From Streptomyces spinosisporus (GTDB taxonomy: Bacteria > Actinomycetota > Actinomycetes > Streptomycetales > Streptomycetaceae), in contig NZ_JALDAX010000011.1 of the NCBI RefSeq assembly GCF_022698145.1, forward strand, positions 62,001 through 126,000: a stretch of DNA of 64,000 nt, given 5' to 3'. Numbering within the stretch: position 1 is the first letter of the stretch; every line of letters begins with the position of its first letter. Position numbers and translations under genes: made by a program. The notes beneath the pieces were generated by a model that did not search any database, was not told where the DNA came from, and saw only the letters and a list, made by a program, of their open reading frames with translations. Positions 17,873 through 25,743 of the stretch are shown here, in pieces.

Positions 17873-18784
17873 ATGGACCGCCTGCTCCTCATGCGCAGTT
17901 TTGTGACCGTCGCGCAGCTCGGCAGCTTCAGCCGGGCCGCCAGGACGCTCAACTCCTCGGGATCACTCGTCTCGCGCCATGTCGCCGAGTTGGAGCGGCA
18001 GGTGGGGGTGCGGCTGGTGAACCGCACGGCCCGCTCGGTCAGCCTCACTGAACCGGGGGTGCGCTACGCCGAGTTCGCGGCCCGCATCCTCAAGGAGATC
18101 GAGGCCGAGGACGCGAGCATCGCCCAGTTGAACGACCGCGCGGAAGGGAGCCTGGGGGTGGTCTCGCCCAAGTGGATCGGGAGCCTGGACCTCGGCGACG
18201 CCATCGCCGCGTTCTCCGCGGAGCATCCCAAGATCTGCGTGCGCTTCGAACTGGGCGGTCTGTCCGACCGCACCTACGATTTCCTGGACAGCGGATTCGA
18301 CATCGCCCTGCACACCCGCGATTTGCGCGACTCCGGCGTCCGCCTGCGGAAGATCACGTCACTGCCCTTCGTGCTGTGCGCGTCGAAGGAGTACGTCGAC
18401 CGGCACGGGGCGCCGGCCCACCCCAACGATCTCGCGTCCCACGACTGCCTCGTGCACGTCAACGAGCCCGTGTGGCGGCTGGGGCACGGGGCCACGTCCA
18501 CCCTGCACAAGATCCGCAACGTGGCGTACTCCTCGAACTCCTACCTCGCCCTGCGCAAGGCCGCCCTGCTCGGACGCGGCATCGCCCTCCTCCCCGAGCG
18601 GTCGGCCCACGACGACCTCCTGTCCGGCACCCTGCAGACCCTGCTCCCCGCACATCCCGCCCCAGAACGACCGCTCTACGCCGTCTACGGCCCGGGACAG
18701 CCGACCCCGCGCAAGATCACCGTGTTCCTCGAGTTCTTGACGCGGTGGTTCAGGGAGCATGCCGTTGCGGCTGCGGGTGTGTAG
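17873..18784 (+). CDS. LysR-family regulator, copy 1
   Basis: 303 aa, after a strong GGAGGAGGGGGAG site. The N-terminal winged helix is MDRLLLMRSFVTVAQLGSFS.. with SGSLVSRHVAELERQVGVRL. A type 2 periplasmic-binding effector domain follows from about residue 90. It is divergent from ligM and is nearly a twin of the LysR at 23.7 kb. LysR proteins usually activate a neighbouring catabolic gene when bound to a pathway intermediate, so ligM is the likely target. A copy of the shared operator before it suggests it is itself under the LacI-type regulator. Confidence 0.9.
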   Translation: MDRLLLMRSFVTVAQLGSFSRAARTLNSSGSLVSRHVAELERQVGVRLVNRTARSVSLTEPGVRYAEFAARILKEIEAEDASIAQLNDRAEGSLGVVSPKWIGSLDLGDAIAAFSAEHPKICVRFELGGLSDRTYDFLDSGFDIALHTRDLRDSGVRLRKITSLPFVLCASKEYVDRHGAPAHPNDLASHDCLVHVNEPVWRLGHGATSTLHKIRNVAYSSNSYLALRKAALLGRGIALLPERSAHDDLLSGTLQTLLPAHPAPERPLYAVYGPGQPTPRKITVFLEFLTRWFREHAVAAAGV

Positions 18785-19317
18785 AGGGGGAGTGCGCCCG
18801 CTGGGGCGGGGCGGCTTCTTTGGGTGGGTGGGGTTGGGTGCGGTGGATTCGGGACTGTCGCGTTGTGGCTGGCGGTGGGGCAGCGGCCGTGCGTGCCGGG
18901 GTTGCCGTCCGTCATTGGGCTCTGTGCCGGGTGTGGGGCGTAGGCGGTCTGCGGGGGCGGTGGGGTTTCGGCGGGCCCGAACGGGACCTTTCGTGCCGCG
19001 GCTGTCGGTGGGGGCGCTGATCAAGGGTTTTCGTCCCGCTTGTGCGCCGTGTCTGGTTCGGGGGCGCGGACGGACTGCGGCGGTGGAGGAGTCGTGGCGC
19101 GCTGGATCCGGGTCCCTCGCGTTGCGGCTGTCGGTGGCCCAGCGGCAGCGCCTGCCCAGGGGTTCCTGGCCGTGGCTGTGTGCCGTATGGGGTGCCATGG
19201 TGTGGGCGGGCCGCGGTGGTTGAGGGTTGCCGGCGTGCTGGTTCGGAGGGCATCGGCCCCGGTTGCCGCAGAGCGCGCGGTGGCGGCGCCCCCATGAGCG
19301 GACTCCCGGGTGTGTGG
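18785..19317. other. Gene-free 533-bp region with diverged repeats
   Basis: No convincing gene was seen: candidate frames are Arg/Pro/Gly-rich and lack ribosome sites. A 43-bp segment (18844-18886) recurs at 19103-19145 with 35 of 43 bases equal, sharing CGCGTTG.GGCT. A weaker third copy lies near 18990. The strand is strikingly G/T-rich. It separates lysR from the convergent marR. Confidence 0.6.
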
Positions 19318-19812
19318 TCACGGTGTGCTGCGGGGCACCGGCCAGGGGGAAGGTTGTGAGGGGGTTTCGCCCTCCAGGGCGACGGTCAGTCTTCGTAGGG
19401 TCTCGATGGCGGCTGCCCGCTCCTCGCCGAGGATCTCGCTGAGTGCGCTGTCGGCGTGGGCGATGCGTGTGCGGCCGTCCGCGACGCCGGCGAGGCCGGT
19501 TTCGGTGAGTTCGTGGAGGACGACGCGCTTGTGCACGGGGTGCGGCAGGCGCCGTACCCAGCCGAGGCGCTCCAGTTGGGCGAGGGCCGTGGTGACGCTC
19601 TGCGGGGTGAGGCGGAAGATCCGCGCGAGGTCCGAGGCCGACATGAGACCGAGCTCGTCCAGGTGAACCGCCAGTCCGAGCTGGGTCAGCGTGACGCCCA
19701 GACCGTCGATGGCGGACTGCGTGTGCCGGTGCACCGCCTGCTGGGCCCGCCAGAGCACATGCGGAAATCCGTCCTGCCACTGGGGACCGGCCCCGCCCGC
19801 CGCCGACGTCAT
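19318..19812 (-). CDS. MarR-family transcriptional regulator
   Basis: 164 aa from the ATG at 19812, after GGAGGG. The winged-helix core is LTQLGLAVHLDELGLMSASDLAR, then the recognition helix LTPQSVTTALAQLERLGWV and the wing HPVHKRVVLHELTETG. MarR proteins are dimeric repressors that release DNA on binding phenolic ligands. It is divergent from the second demethylase gene across 150 bp, so it probably controls that gene in answer to an aromatic substrate. Confidence 0.85.
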   Translation of the reverse strand: MTSAAGGAGPQWQDGFPHVLWRAQQAVHRHTQSAIDGLGVTLTQLGLAVHLDELGLMSASDLARIFRLTPQSVTTALAQLERLGWVRRLPHPVHKRVVLHELTETGLAGVADGRTRIAHADSALSEILGEERAAAIETLRRLTVALEGETPSQPSPWPVPRSTP

Positions 19813-19962
19813 CGACACCCTCCGTTCGCAAGGGGACCCATTCTCCACTGTTGTCCGACGACGGCATTGTTTCAGGCATCTTCAAACTTTACAGGTGACT
19901 GATATAGCCTGACGCCCCCGCCCGGCGGTGCAGCCGGGCCGCGGCGACAGGGGAGGACTGCC

Positions 19963-21303
19963 ATGTCCAGTCTTGAAGAAGAGATCAACAACGCCGGCGG
20001 AGCGCTCGCCCTGCTCCGGCAGGGACGCTCCGGGGCGTACCCGTTTCCCATCAAGGCCGAGTTCACCAACTGGCGGGACGAGCAGGAGGCTTGGCGCACC
20101 AGCGCGGCGCTCATGGATCTGTCGCACCACATGACCGATCTCGTGGTGCAGGGTCCGGACACCTACCGCCTGCTCCAGCACCTCGGTGCGAACAGCTTCG
20201 CGGGCTTCGGCCCGGACAGCGCCAAGCAGCTCATCGCGGTCAGGCCGGACGGTTACATGATCGGCGACTGCATTCTGTTCTGCGTCGGCGACCACGACGT
20301 CCGCATCGTCGGCCGCCCGCCCGCCCTCAACTGGGTCCAGTTCAACGCCACCACCGGCGACTGGGACGTCACCGTCCGCCGTGACGAACGCACCGTCAAC
20401 AACCCGGAGGGACGGGACCTGTTCAGGCTTCAACTGCAGGGCCCGCACGCCGCGGCGATCTTCGAGAAGGTCAACGGCGGCCCCATGCCCGACATCCCGT
20501 TCTTCCACATGGGCCGCTTCAAGGTCGGCCCCTACGAGGTCACCGCCCTCAACCACCGGATGTCCGGCTTCCCGGGCTACGAATTCACCGGCCCGTACGC
20601 CGAGTTGGAGCCGGTGCGCGAGCTGATCACCGAGGCCGGCGCCGAGTTCGGCCTGCGGCTGATCGGAGGTCGCGCGTACGCCTCGGTCGCCACCGAGTCC
20701 GGCTGGATCGCCAACACCCTTCCGGCGACGTACACCGGCGAGGACATGAAGCCGTTCAGGGAGTGGATGCCCGCACGGTCCTTCGAGGGCAATCTCGCCC
20801 TCGGCGGCAGCTATGTCGCGGACCGGATCGAGGACTACTACCTGACCCCCTATGACCTGGGCTACGGCCACATCGTGAAGTTCGACCACGACTTCGTCGG
20901 AGGCGAGGCGCTGGAGCGGATCAAGGACGAGCCGCATCGCCGCAAGGCATGGGTGCTGTGGGACCGGGACGACGTGGCGAAGATCTTCGCGAGCATGTAC
21001 GAGAAGGGCGACAGGCGCTTCAAGTACCTGGAGATGCCCGCGGCCTTCTACACGTCCTGCCAGTTCGACCGGGTGGAGAAGGACGGCGAACTCGTCGGCG
21101 CGGCCATGCTCACCGTGTACTCCGCGAATGTCCGCGGCTGGATCTCCCTCGGCACCGTCGACCCGGCCGCCGCGGTGGGGGACCGGGTGGAGATCGTCTG
21201 GGGCGAGCCGGACGGAGGGTCACCGAATCCGGCGGTCGAACGGCACACCCAGACCCGTGTGCGGGGCACGGTCAACTCCCGCCCGTTCCCCGGCAAACGC
21301 TGA
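19963..21303 (+). CDS. Second LigM/DesA-like THF-dependent O-demethylase
   Basis: 446 aa. It is a clear but distant paralogue of the protein at 16271-17629. It shares EQEAWRTSAALMDLSHHMTD, the RLQLQGPHAAAIFEKV block, ASVATESGWIANTLPATY and EDYYLTPYDLGYGH. It is therefore also a GcvT-fold folate-dependent methyltransferase, likely acting on a different methoxylated aromatic (as LigM and DesA divide vanillate and syringate). A MarR gene is divergent from it. It has its own promoter and is not in the metF-purU-folD operon, but its methyl-THF would feed the same route. Confidence 0.8.
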   Translation: MSSLEEEINNAGGALALLRQGRSGAYPFPIKAEFTNWRDEQEAWRTSAALMDLSHHMTDLVVQGPDTYRLLQHLGANSFAGFGPDSAKQLIAVRPDGYMIGDCILFCVGDHDVRIVGRPPALNWVQFNATTGDWDVTVRRDERTVNNPEGRDLFRLQLQGPHAAAIFEKVNGGPMPDIPFFHMGRFKVGPYEVTALNHRMSGFPGYEFTGPYAELEPVRELITEAGAEFGLRLIGGRAYASVATESGWIANTLPATYTGEDMKPFREWMPARSFEGNLALGGSYVADRIEDYYLTPYDLGYGHIVKFDHDFVGGEALERIKDEPHRRKAWVLWDRDDVAKIFASMYEKGDRRFKYLEMPAAFYTSCQFDRVEKDGELVGAAMLTVYSANVRGWISLGTVDPAAAVGDRVEIVWGEPDGGSPNPAVERHTQTRVRGTVNSRPFPGKR

Positions 21304-21402
21304 GACGGACGGCCGGGAAGCCTCCGCCCCGCGCAAGATCAGTGTGCGGAGCGACCGCGAGATCCGACGGCAGACGGCCCCCGGATCCTTGGGCTAGCCT
21401 GA

Positions 21403-21417
21403 ACTTAATCGTTCTAG
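21403..21417. promoter_or_regulatory. Shared operator, copy before the LacI gene
   Basis: ACTTAATCGTTCTAG is identical to 15 bases of the copies in the ligM/lysR promoter region. It lies 25 bp before the LacI-type start, where an autorepressor would bind. Confidence 0.7.
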
Positions 21418-21442
21418 AGCTGGTGTGCCGAGAGGATCCGGG

Positions 21443-22369
21443 ATGGGCCGTTCTGGTCGGGTGACGTTGAGCGACGTGGCCAAGGCGTCCGGGGTGTCAC
21501 GAGCCACCGTGAGCTTCGTACTGAACGACGACCCACGGCAGACGATCTCCGTCGCGACCCGGGAGCGGGTCCTGGAGGCCGCCCAGGACCTGGGGTACGT
21601 CCCGCACGGGATCGCCAGGGCCCTGCGCGAGGGCTCCTCCCGCGTCGTGGTGCTCAACGTCGACTGGGGCATGGAGGGCAACTTCTCCCGCAGCTACGTC
21701 CGCGGCCTGGACGAGGAACTCGCCGAGCACGAGCACATCTTGCTGGTACGGCACGGTCACGCGAACCCGGAAGCGACACAGCACGTCCTCGACACCATCG
21801 CGCCCCGCGCCGTCCTGCGGCTCGGCGAGGTGTACATGCGCGGACACGAACCCGTGGAGGAGGACTGGGAGAGCGGCTTCGCGGCCAACGCCGCACTCCA
21901 GATCCGGCACCTGGCGGACCACGGCCACACCCGTATCGCCCTCGCCCTGCCGGACCACGACTTCCCGCTGACCGACACCCGGTCGGGGTTCGCCCAGGAA
22001 GCCGCCCGGCGTATGGGGCTTCCGCCCCTGGAGCAGTTCGTCGTGCCCCGGCCGCGACAGGCGGGGGCAATGGCCGTCGAGGCGTTCCTGGCGGAGCACC
22101 CGGACGTGACCGCCCTGGCGGCGTTCGACGACGACATCGCGCTGCGCAGCATCACGGCTCTGCGCGACCTCGGGCGTCGCGTGCCCGAGGACGTGGCCGT
22201 GATCGGCTTCGACGAGACCGAGTACGGCTCCCTGTCCACGCCCGCCCTGACCACCGTGCACATCGACGCCGAAATCCTCGGCCGGATCGCCGCCCGCGCC
22301 GTACTCGACATCGACACCGAGGGCCTGGCCCCGGTGCCGGGCCGGATCGTGGTCCGCGAGTCCGTGTGA
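21443..22369 (+). CDS. LacI-family regulator, likely master of the demethylase module
   Basis: 308 aa from the ATG at 21443 (GAGAGGAT site); a GTG six codons earlier is less likely. The helix-turn-helix is complete (TLSDVAKASGVSRATVSFVLN, residues ~6-26), with hinge DLGYVPHGIARAL. The ligand domain follows, ending in DVAVIGFDETEYGSLSTPALTTV. The gene carries a copy of the operator also found before ligM and lysR, so autoregulation and control of those promoters is inferred. Few LacI-type regulators act on aromatic catabolism, which makes the ligand of interest. Confidence 0.9.
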   Translation: MGRSGRVTLSDVAKASGVSRATVSFVLNDDPRQTISVATRERVLEAAQDLGYVPHGIARALREGSSRVVVLNVDWGMEGNFSRSYVRGLDEELAEHEHILLVRHGHANPEATQHVLDTIAPRAVLRLGEVYMRGHEPVEEDWESGFAANAALQIRHLADHGHTRIALALPDHDFPLTDTRSGFAQEAARRMGLPPLEQFVVPRPRQAGAMAVEAFLAEHPDVTALAAFDDDIALRSITALRDLGRRVPEDVAVIGFDETEYGSLSTPALTTVHIDAEILGRIAARAVLDIDTEGLAPVPGRIVVRESV

Positions 22370-22431
22370 CGGCCGGATGCCGGTGAGACGATCGAATGCC
22401 GGTGTGGTGACAGGATGTCAGCCCCCGGATG

Positions 22432-22842
22432 TCAGTCCTTGCCCATCTGGTCCTCGGCCGACAGATGCTCCACCGTCACCCCCGTCTCGGTGAACGTGCG
22501 CGTCACATGACCCGAGGAATAGACCCAGAGGATGCGCAGCGGGACGTCGCCGATGTTGCGGAACAGATGCGGAATCGGTGACGGGACGTACGTCGTGTCG
22601 AACTGCTCCAGCTTCGTCACCTCGCCGTCGACCACCACCTCCGCCTGCCCTTCGAGGACCGTCACGTGCTCGTCGCAGTTGTGCGAGTGCAGCGGCGCGC
22701 CGGAGCCGACCGGATAGACGCTCATGCCGCTGGTGATCCTGTTCTCGCCGTGCGCGGACGGAGTCGTGATCAGGGGCGTCGTGACGACGGCGCCCCCTCG
22801 GTCCATCGGCGGCACCTGCGCGGCCTTGATGATCGTGGTCAT
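22432..22842 (-). CDS. Small cupin-domain protein
   Basis: 136 aa from the ATG at 22842. It is a single cupin barrel: PLHSHNCDEHVTVLEGQAEV (residues ~51-70) has the HxH..E metal site, and PSPIPHLFRNIG the second-motif His. Such proteins are dioxygenases, isomerases or ligand-binding accessories. It is divergent from the carboxymuconolactone-decarboxylase-family gene, sharing a 235-bp promoter region. A role in the aromatic pathway is inferred from position only. Confidence 0.82.
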   Translation of the reverse strand: MTTIIKAAQVPPMDRGGAVVTTPLITTPSAHGENRITSGMSVYPVGSGAPLHSHNCDEHVTVLEGQAEVVVDGEVTKLEQFDTTYVPSPIPHLFRNIGDVPLRILWVYSSGHVTRTFTETGVTVEHLSAEDQMGKD

Positions 22843-23077
22843 CCGGAGGTTCCTCTCCACTGCACGGTGATATGTCGACCGACGATCGACGTTAGGTCGC
22901 GCGCACCTGAATCGGTGCCCACCGGCGTGCAGCTTTACCTTGCATTCCGAGGGGGGCTGACCTGCGCTGTTCCGGATGTACGGTCGCCTGGCGTCGCACG
23001 GCTTCCGGTCCGTGCCCGCGATCGCTCCGTCACCGCCCCCGCAGTCGCCCCGCAGAAGACAGGCAGGTATCGGCCCG

Positions 23078-23656
23078 ATGAGGCTCCCCGTTCTCAGTGA
23101 AGAGGAAATGGACGCGCGCCAGCAGGAGTTGGCCGCCCGGATCGCGGGTCGGCGCGGCGCGGTCCGCGGCCCGTTCCGGGTCTGGCTGCACAGCCCCGAG
23201 ATGTGCGAACGCGCCGAGTCACTGGGAGCGTTCGCCCGTTTCGACTGCAGCCTGCCCCGGCATCTGCGGGAGCTGTCGCTGCTGATGGCCGCCAGGAACT
23301 GGGACGCGCAGTACTCCTGGAACGCCCATGTGCACCAGGCGATCGAGGCCGGCATTCCCGAGGCCGCGGTCAAGGCCATCGCCGAGAAGCGCGAGGCGGT
23401 CTTCGACGACGAGGCCGACCAGGCCTTCTACCAGTTCTGCCGCGAGGTCCTCCAGGAGCACTTCGTCCGCGACGAGACCTTCGCCCGGGCGCTGGCACAC
23501 TTCGGCCCGAAGGGGCTGGTCGACACCATCGGCGCGCTCGGCAATTTCACGATGCTCGGCATGTGCCTCAACACCTTCCAGGTGGATCTGCAGCCCGACA
23601 AGGAGCCCCCCTTTCCGGACGTCCGCGGTTACGGACGTATCGGCACGGAAGGTTGA
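23078..23656 (+). CDS. Carboxymuconolactone decarboxylase family protein
   Basis: 192 aa from the ATG at 23078. The CMD helical core holds LPRHLRELSLLMAARNWDAQYSWNAH (about 59-84), in which the His lies at the usual catalytic site. No CxxC is present, so it is not an AhpD peroxidase. True CMDs decarboxylate 4-carboxymuconolactone in the protocatechuate branch; many homologues have unknown roles. Its stop codon sits inside the first of two TTGnCAA elements that precede the second lysR gene. Confidence 0.8.
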   Translation: MRLPVLSEEEMDARQQELAARIAGRRGAVRGPFRVWLHSPEMCERAESLGAFARFDCSLPRHLRELSLLMAARNWDAQYSWNAHVHQAIEAGIPEAAVKAIAEKREAVFDDEADQAFYQFCREVLQEHFVRDETFARALAHFGPKGLVDTIGALGNFTMLGMCLNTFQVDLQPDKEPPFPDVRGYGRIGTEG

Positions 23657-23668
23657 CAAAATTGCCAA
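23653..23668. promoter_or_regulatory. Paired TTGnCAA elements before lysR copy 2
   Basis: TTGACAA-AA-TTGCCAA: two small palindromes two bases apart, in an A/T-rich stretch 80 bp before the LysR start. It could be a LysR site or part of a promoter. Function is not shown. Confidence 0.35.
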
Positions 23669-23748
23669 CAATCCCTTTGTCTTGGTCGCCAAGAGCAACG
23701 TGAGCGAGGCACCCCGGTACTGCCCGAGTCAAGGACATGGCGGAAAAC

Positions 23749-24660
23749 ATGGATCGCTTGCTCCTCATGCACAGCTTCGTCACCGTCGCCCAGGTCGGCA
23801 GCTTCAGCGGCGCGGCCAAGCGGCTGGGCTCGTCCGGCTCCCTGGTGTCGCGGCACGTCGCCGAGCTGGAGCGGCAGGTGGGCGTGCGCCTGGTCAACCG
23901 CACGGCACGCTCGGTCAGCCTCACCCAACCCGGCCGGAGGTACGCGGAGTTCGCCGCGCGCATCCTGGACGAGATCGAGGCCGAGGACGCCGGTATCGCA
24001 CATCTCCACGACCGGGCCGAGGGGACGCTCAGCATCATCTGCCCGAAATGGATAGGCAGCCTCGATCTCGGTGACGCCATCGCCGCCTTTTCCGTGGCCC
24101 ATCCGAAAATACAGGTCCGTTTTGAACTCGGCGGAATGTCCGACCGTACCTACGATTTCCTGGACAGCGGATTCGACATCGCCTTCCACACCCGTGATCT
24201 GAGGGACTCCAGCGTCCGACTGAAGAAGATCGCCTCGCTGCCCTTCGTCCTGTGCGCCTCGAAGGAGTACCTGGACCGCGAAGGGCCGCTCACGGAGCCC
24301 AACGGGCTCGCCCACCACGACTGCCTGGTGCATGTGAACGACCCGGTGTGGCGCCTGGGCCACGGACACGCCTCCACCCTGCACAAGATCCGCAACATCG
24401 CGTTCTCGTCCAACTCCTATCTCGCGCTGCAGAAAGCGGCCGTCCACGGGCGCGGCATCGCCCTGCTGCCCCAGCGCCCGGCCTACGACGACCTCGTCTC
24501 GGGAGCACTCCAGGTGCTGCTGCCCGAACTGACGGTCCCCGACCGGCCGTTGTTCGCGATCTACGGTCCCGGACAGAACACCCCGCGCAAGATCAGCGTC
24601 TTCCTCGACTTCCTCACCGACTGGTTCTCACGCAACCCCATCCCCGCGATCGGGCATTAG
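23749..24660 (+). CDS. LysR-family regulator, copy 2
   Basis: 303 aa from the ATG at 23749, chosen to align with its paralogue; an ATG four codons earlier is possible. The helix-turn-helix (SGSLVSRHVAELERQVGVRLVNRTARSVSLT) is identical over long runs to copy 1, and the effector domain shares CASKEY, DCLVHVN and LHKIRN blocks. The two therefore arose by duplication and may bind the same DNA, with somewhat different ligands. It stands just before the extradiol-dioxygenase operon, its likely target. Confidence 0.9.
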   Translation: MDRLLLMHSFVTVAQVGSFSGAAKRLGSSGSLVSRHVAELERQVGVRLVNRTARSVSLTQPGRRYAEFAARILDEIEAEDAGIAHLHDRAEGTLSIICPKWIGSLDLGDAIAAFSVAHPKIQVRFELGGMSDRTYDFLDSGFDIAFHTRDLRDSSVRLKKIASLPFVLCASKEYLDREGPLTEPNGLAHHDCLVHVNDPVWRLGHGHASTLHKIRNIAFSSNSYLALQKAAVHGRGIALLPQRPAYDDLVSGALQVLLPELTVPDRPLFAIYGPGQNTPRKISVFLDFLTDWFSRNPIPAIGH

Positions 24661-24799
24661 CCGCAGGACCTCGGGCGCACGGCACCGGCAGCGGGACATC
24701 GGCTGCAAGAAACGATTGCGTATTTCGTCGAGCACGCTCCATTGAGGCCGCCGTCTGCGGATATCTACGCTCACAGGCGACCCGCGAAAAGAGGAATCC

Positions 24800-25723
24800 A
24801 TGGGAATCCAGAGGATCGAGTCGGTCACCTACTCGATCGACGACCTCGACGAATGCGTCCGTTTCTTCGACGACTTCGGTCTGTTCCTGGTGGAACGGAC
24901 CGACGAGCACGCCGTCTTCGAAACGCTCACCGGACAGACCCTTCATCTGGACACCCTCCCCGGCCTGTTGCTCCCGCCCCCGGTGGAGTCCGGACCCACC
25001 CTGCGCGAAGTGGTGTGGGGCGTCGACACCCCCGGGGAACTTCAGCGGCTGGTGGCCGGCGTGACCGAGCACCGCGAGGTCCGCCCGAGCGCCGACGGCG
25101 TCCACCACACCGTCGACGCAACCGGCTTCGGCGTCGGCCTGGCCCTCGCCCGCCCGCGCCCGGCCCCCGTCACACCGCGCCCGGCGAACGCGCTCGGCCA
25201 CGTCAACCGCTGGAACACCGCACTGGGGCCCATCGAGCGTGTCCGCCCGCTGCGCATGTGCCATGTGGCCCTGAACATCCCCAAGTCCGGCAAGGACGAG
25301 GCGGTCGCCTTCTACACGGACCTCCTCGGCTTCCGGCCCACCGATGTCGTCGAGCCGATGGGCGTGTTCATGCAGGCCCCGGGCGACGAGGACCAGCACA
25401 CCATGCTGCTGTGCCACCGCCCCGACAAAGCCGGGATCAACCACATCGCCTACGAGGTCCCCGGCTTCGACGACGTCGTCGAGGGCGGCAACCACATGAT
25501 CGACCACGGCTGGCGCGAGACCCGCAGACTCGGCCGCCACACCATCGGCTCCAATGTCTTCCGCTTCCTGCACGCCCCCTGCGGCGGCCGCGTCGAGTAC
25601 GCCGCCGACATGGACCGGGTCGACGACAGCTATGAGACCCGCGTCCACGAGACCACCCCGCCGCACCACATCTGGGCCCTGCGCACCAACCGCGACCAGC
25701 AGGAAGCCCCCGCCCAGTCCTGA
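24800..25723 (+). CDS. Type I extradiol (VOC) ring-cleavage dioxygenase
   Basis: 307 aa, after AAAAGAGGAATCC. Two VOC domains are visible. The C-terminal one keeps the Fe(II) ligands of type I extradiol enzymes: His155 (MCHVALN), His215 (GINHIAYEV) and Glu266 (GGRVEYAAD). The N-terminal domain is degenerate, as is usual. The family cleaves catechol-type rings next to the diol, as in catechol 2,3-, homoprotocatechuate and dihydroxybiphenyl dioxygenases. It is first in a same-strand run with an aldehyde dehydrogenase and a fumarylacetoacetase-fold enzyme, as in homoprotocatechuate-like meta pathways. The exact diol is unknown. Confidence 0.82.
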   Translation: MGIQRIESVTYSIDDLDECVRFFDDFGLFLVERTDEHAVFETLTGQTLHLDTLPGLLLPPPVESGPTLREVVWGVDTPGELQRLVAGVTEHREVRPSADGVHHTVDATGFGVGLALARPRPAPVTPRPANALGHVNRWNTALGPIERVRPLRMCHVALNIPKSGKDEAVAFYTDLLGFRPTDVVEPMGVFMQAPGDEDQHTMLLCHRPDKAGINHIAYEVPGFDDVVEGGNHMIDHGWRETRRLGRHTIGSNVFRFLHAPCGGRVEYAADMDRVDDSYETRVHETTPPHHIWALRTNRDQQEAPAQS

Positions 25724-25743
25724 CCCTGAGAGGGCACCCACCC

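Noticed and set aside
18912..19295. A 127-codon minus-strand gene in the gap before marR
   Set aside because: Composition is Arg/Pro/His low-complexity, there is no ribosome site, and it lies over the diverged repeats.
24709..24722. Another copy of the shared operator before the extradiol dioxygenase gene
   Set aside because: Only AACGATT is shared (AGAAACGATTGCG); the flanks and spacing differ, so it is no better than chance in an A/T-rich patch.
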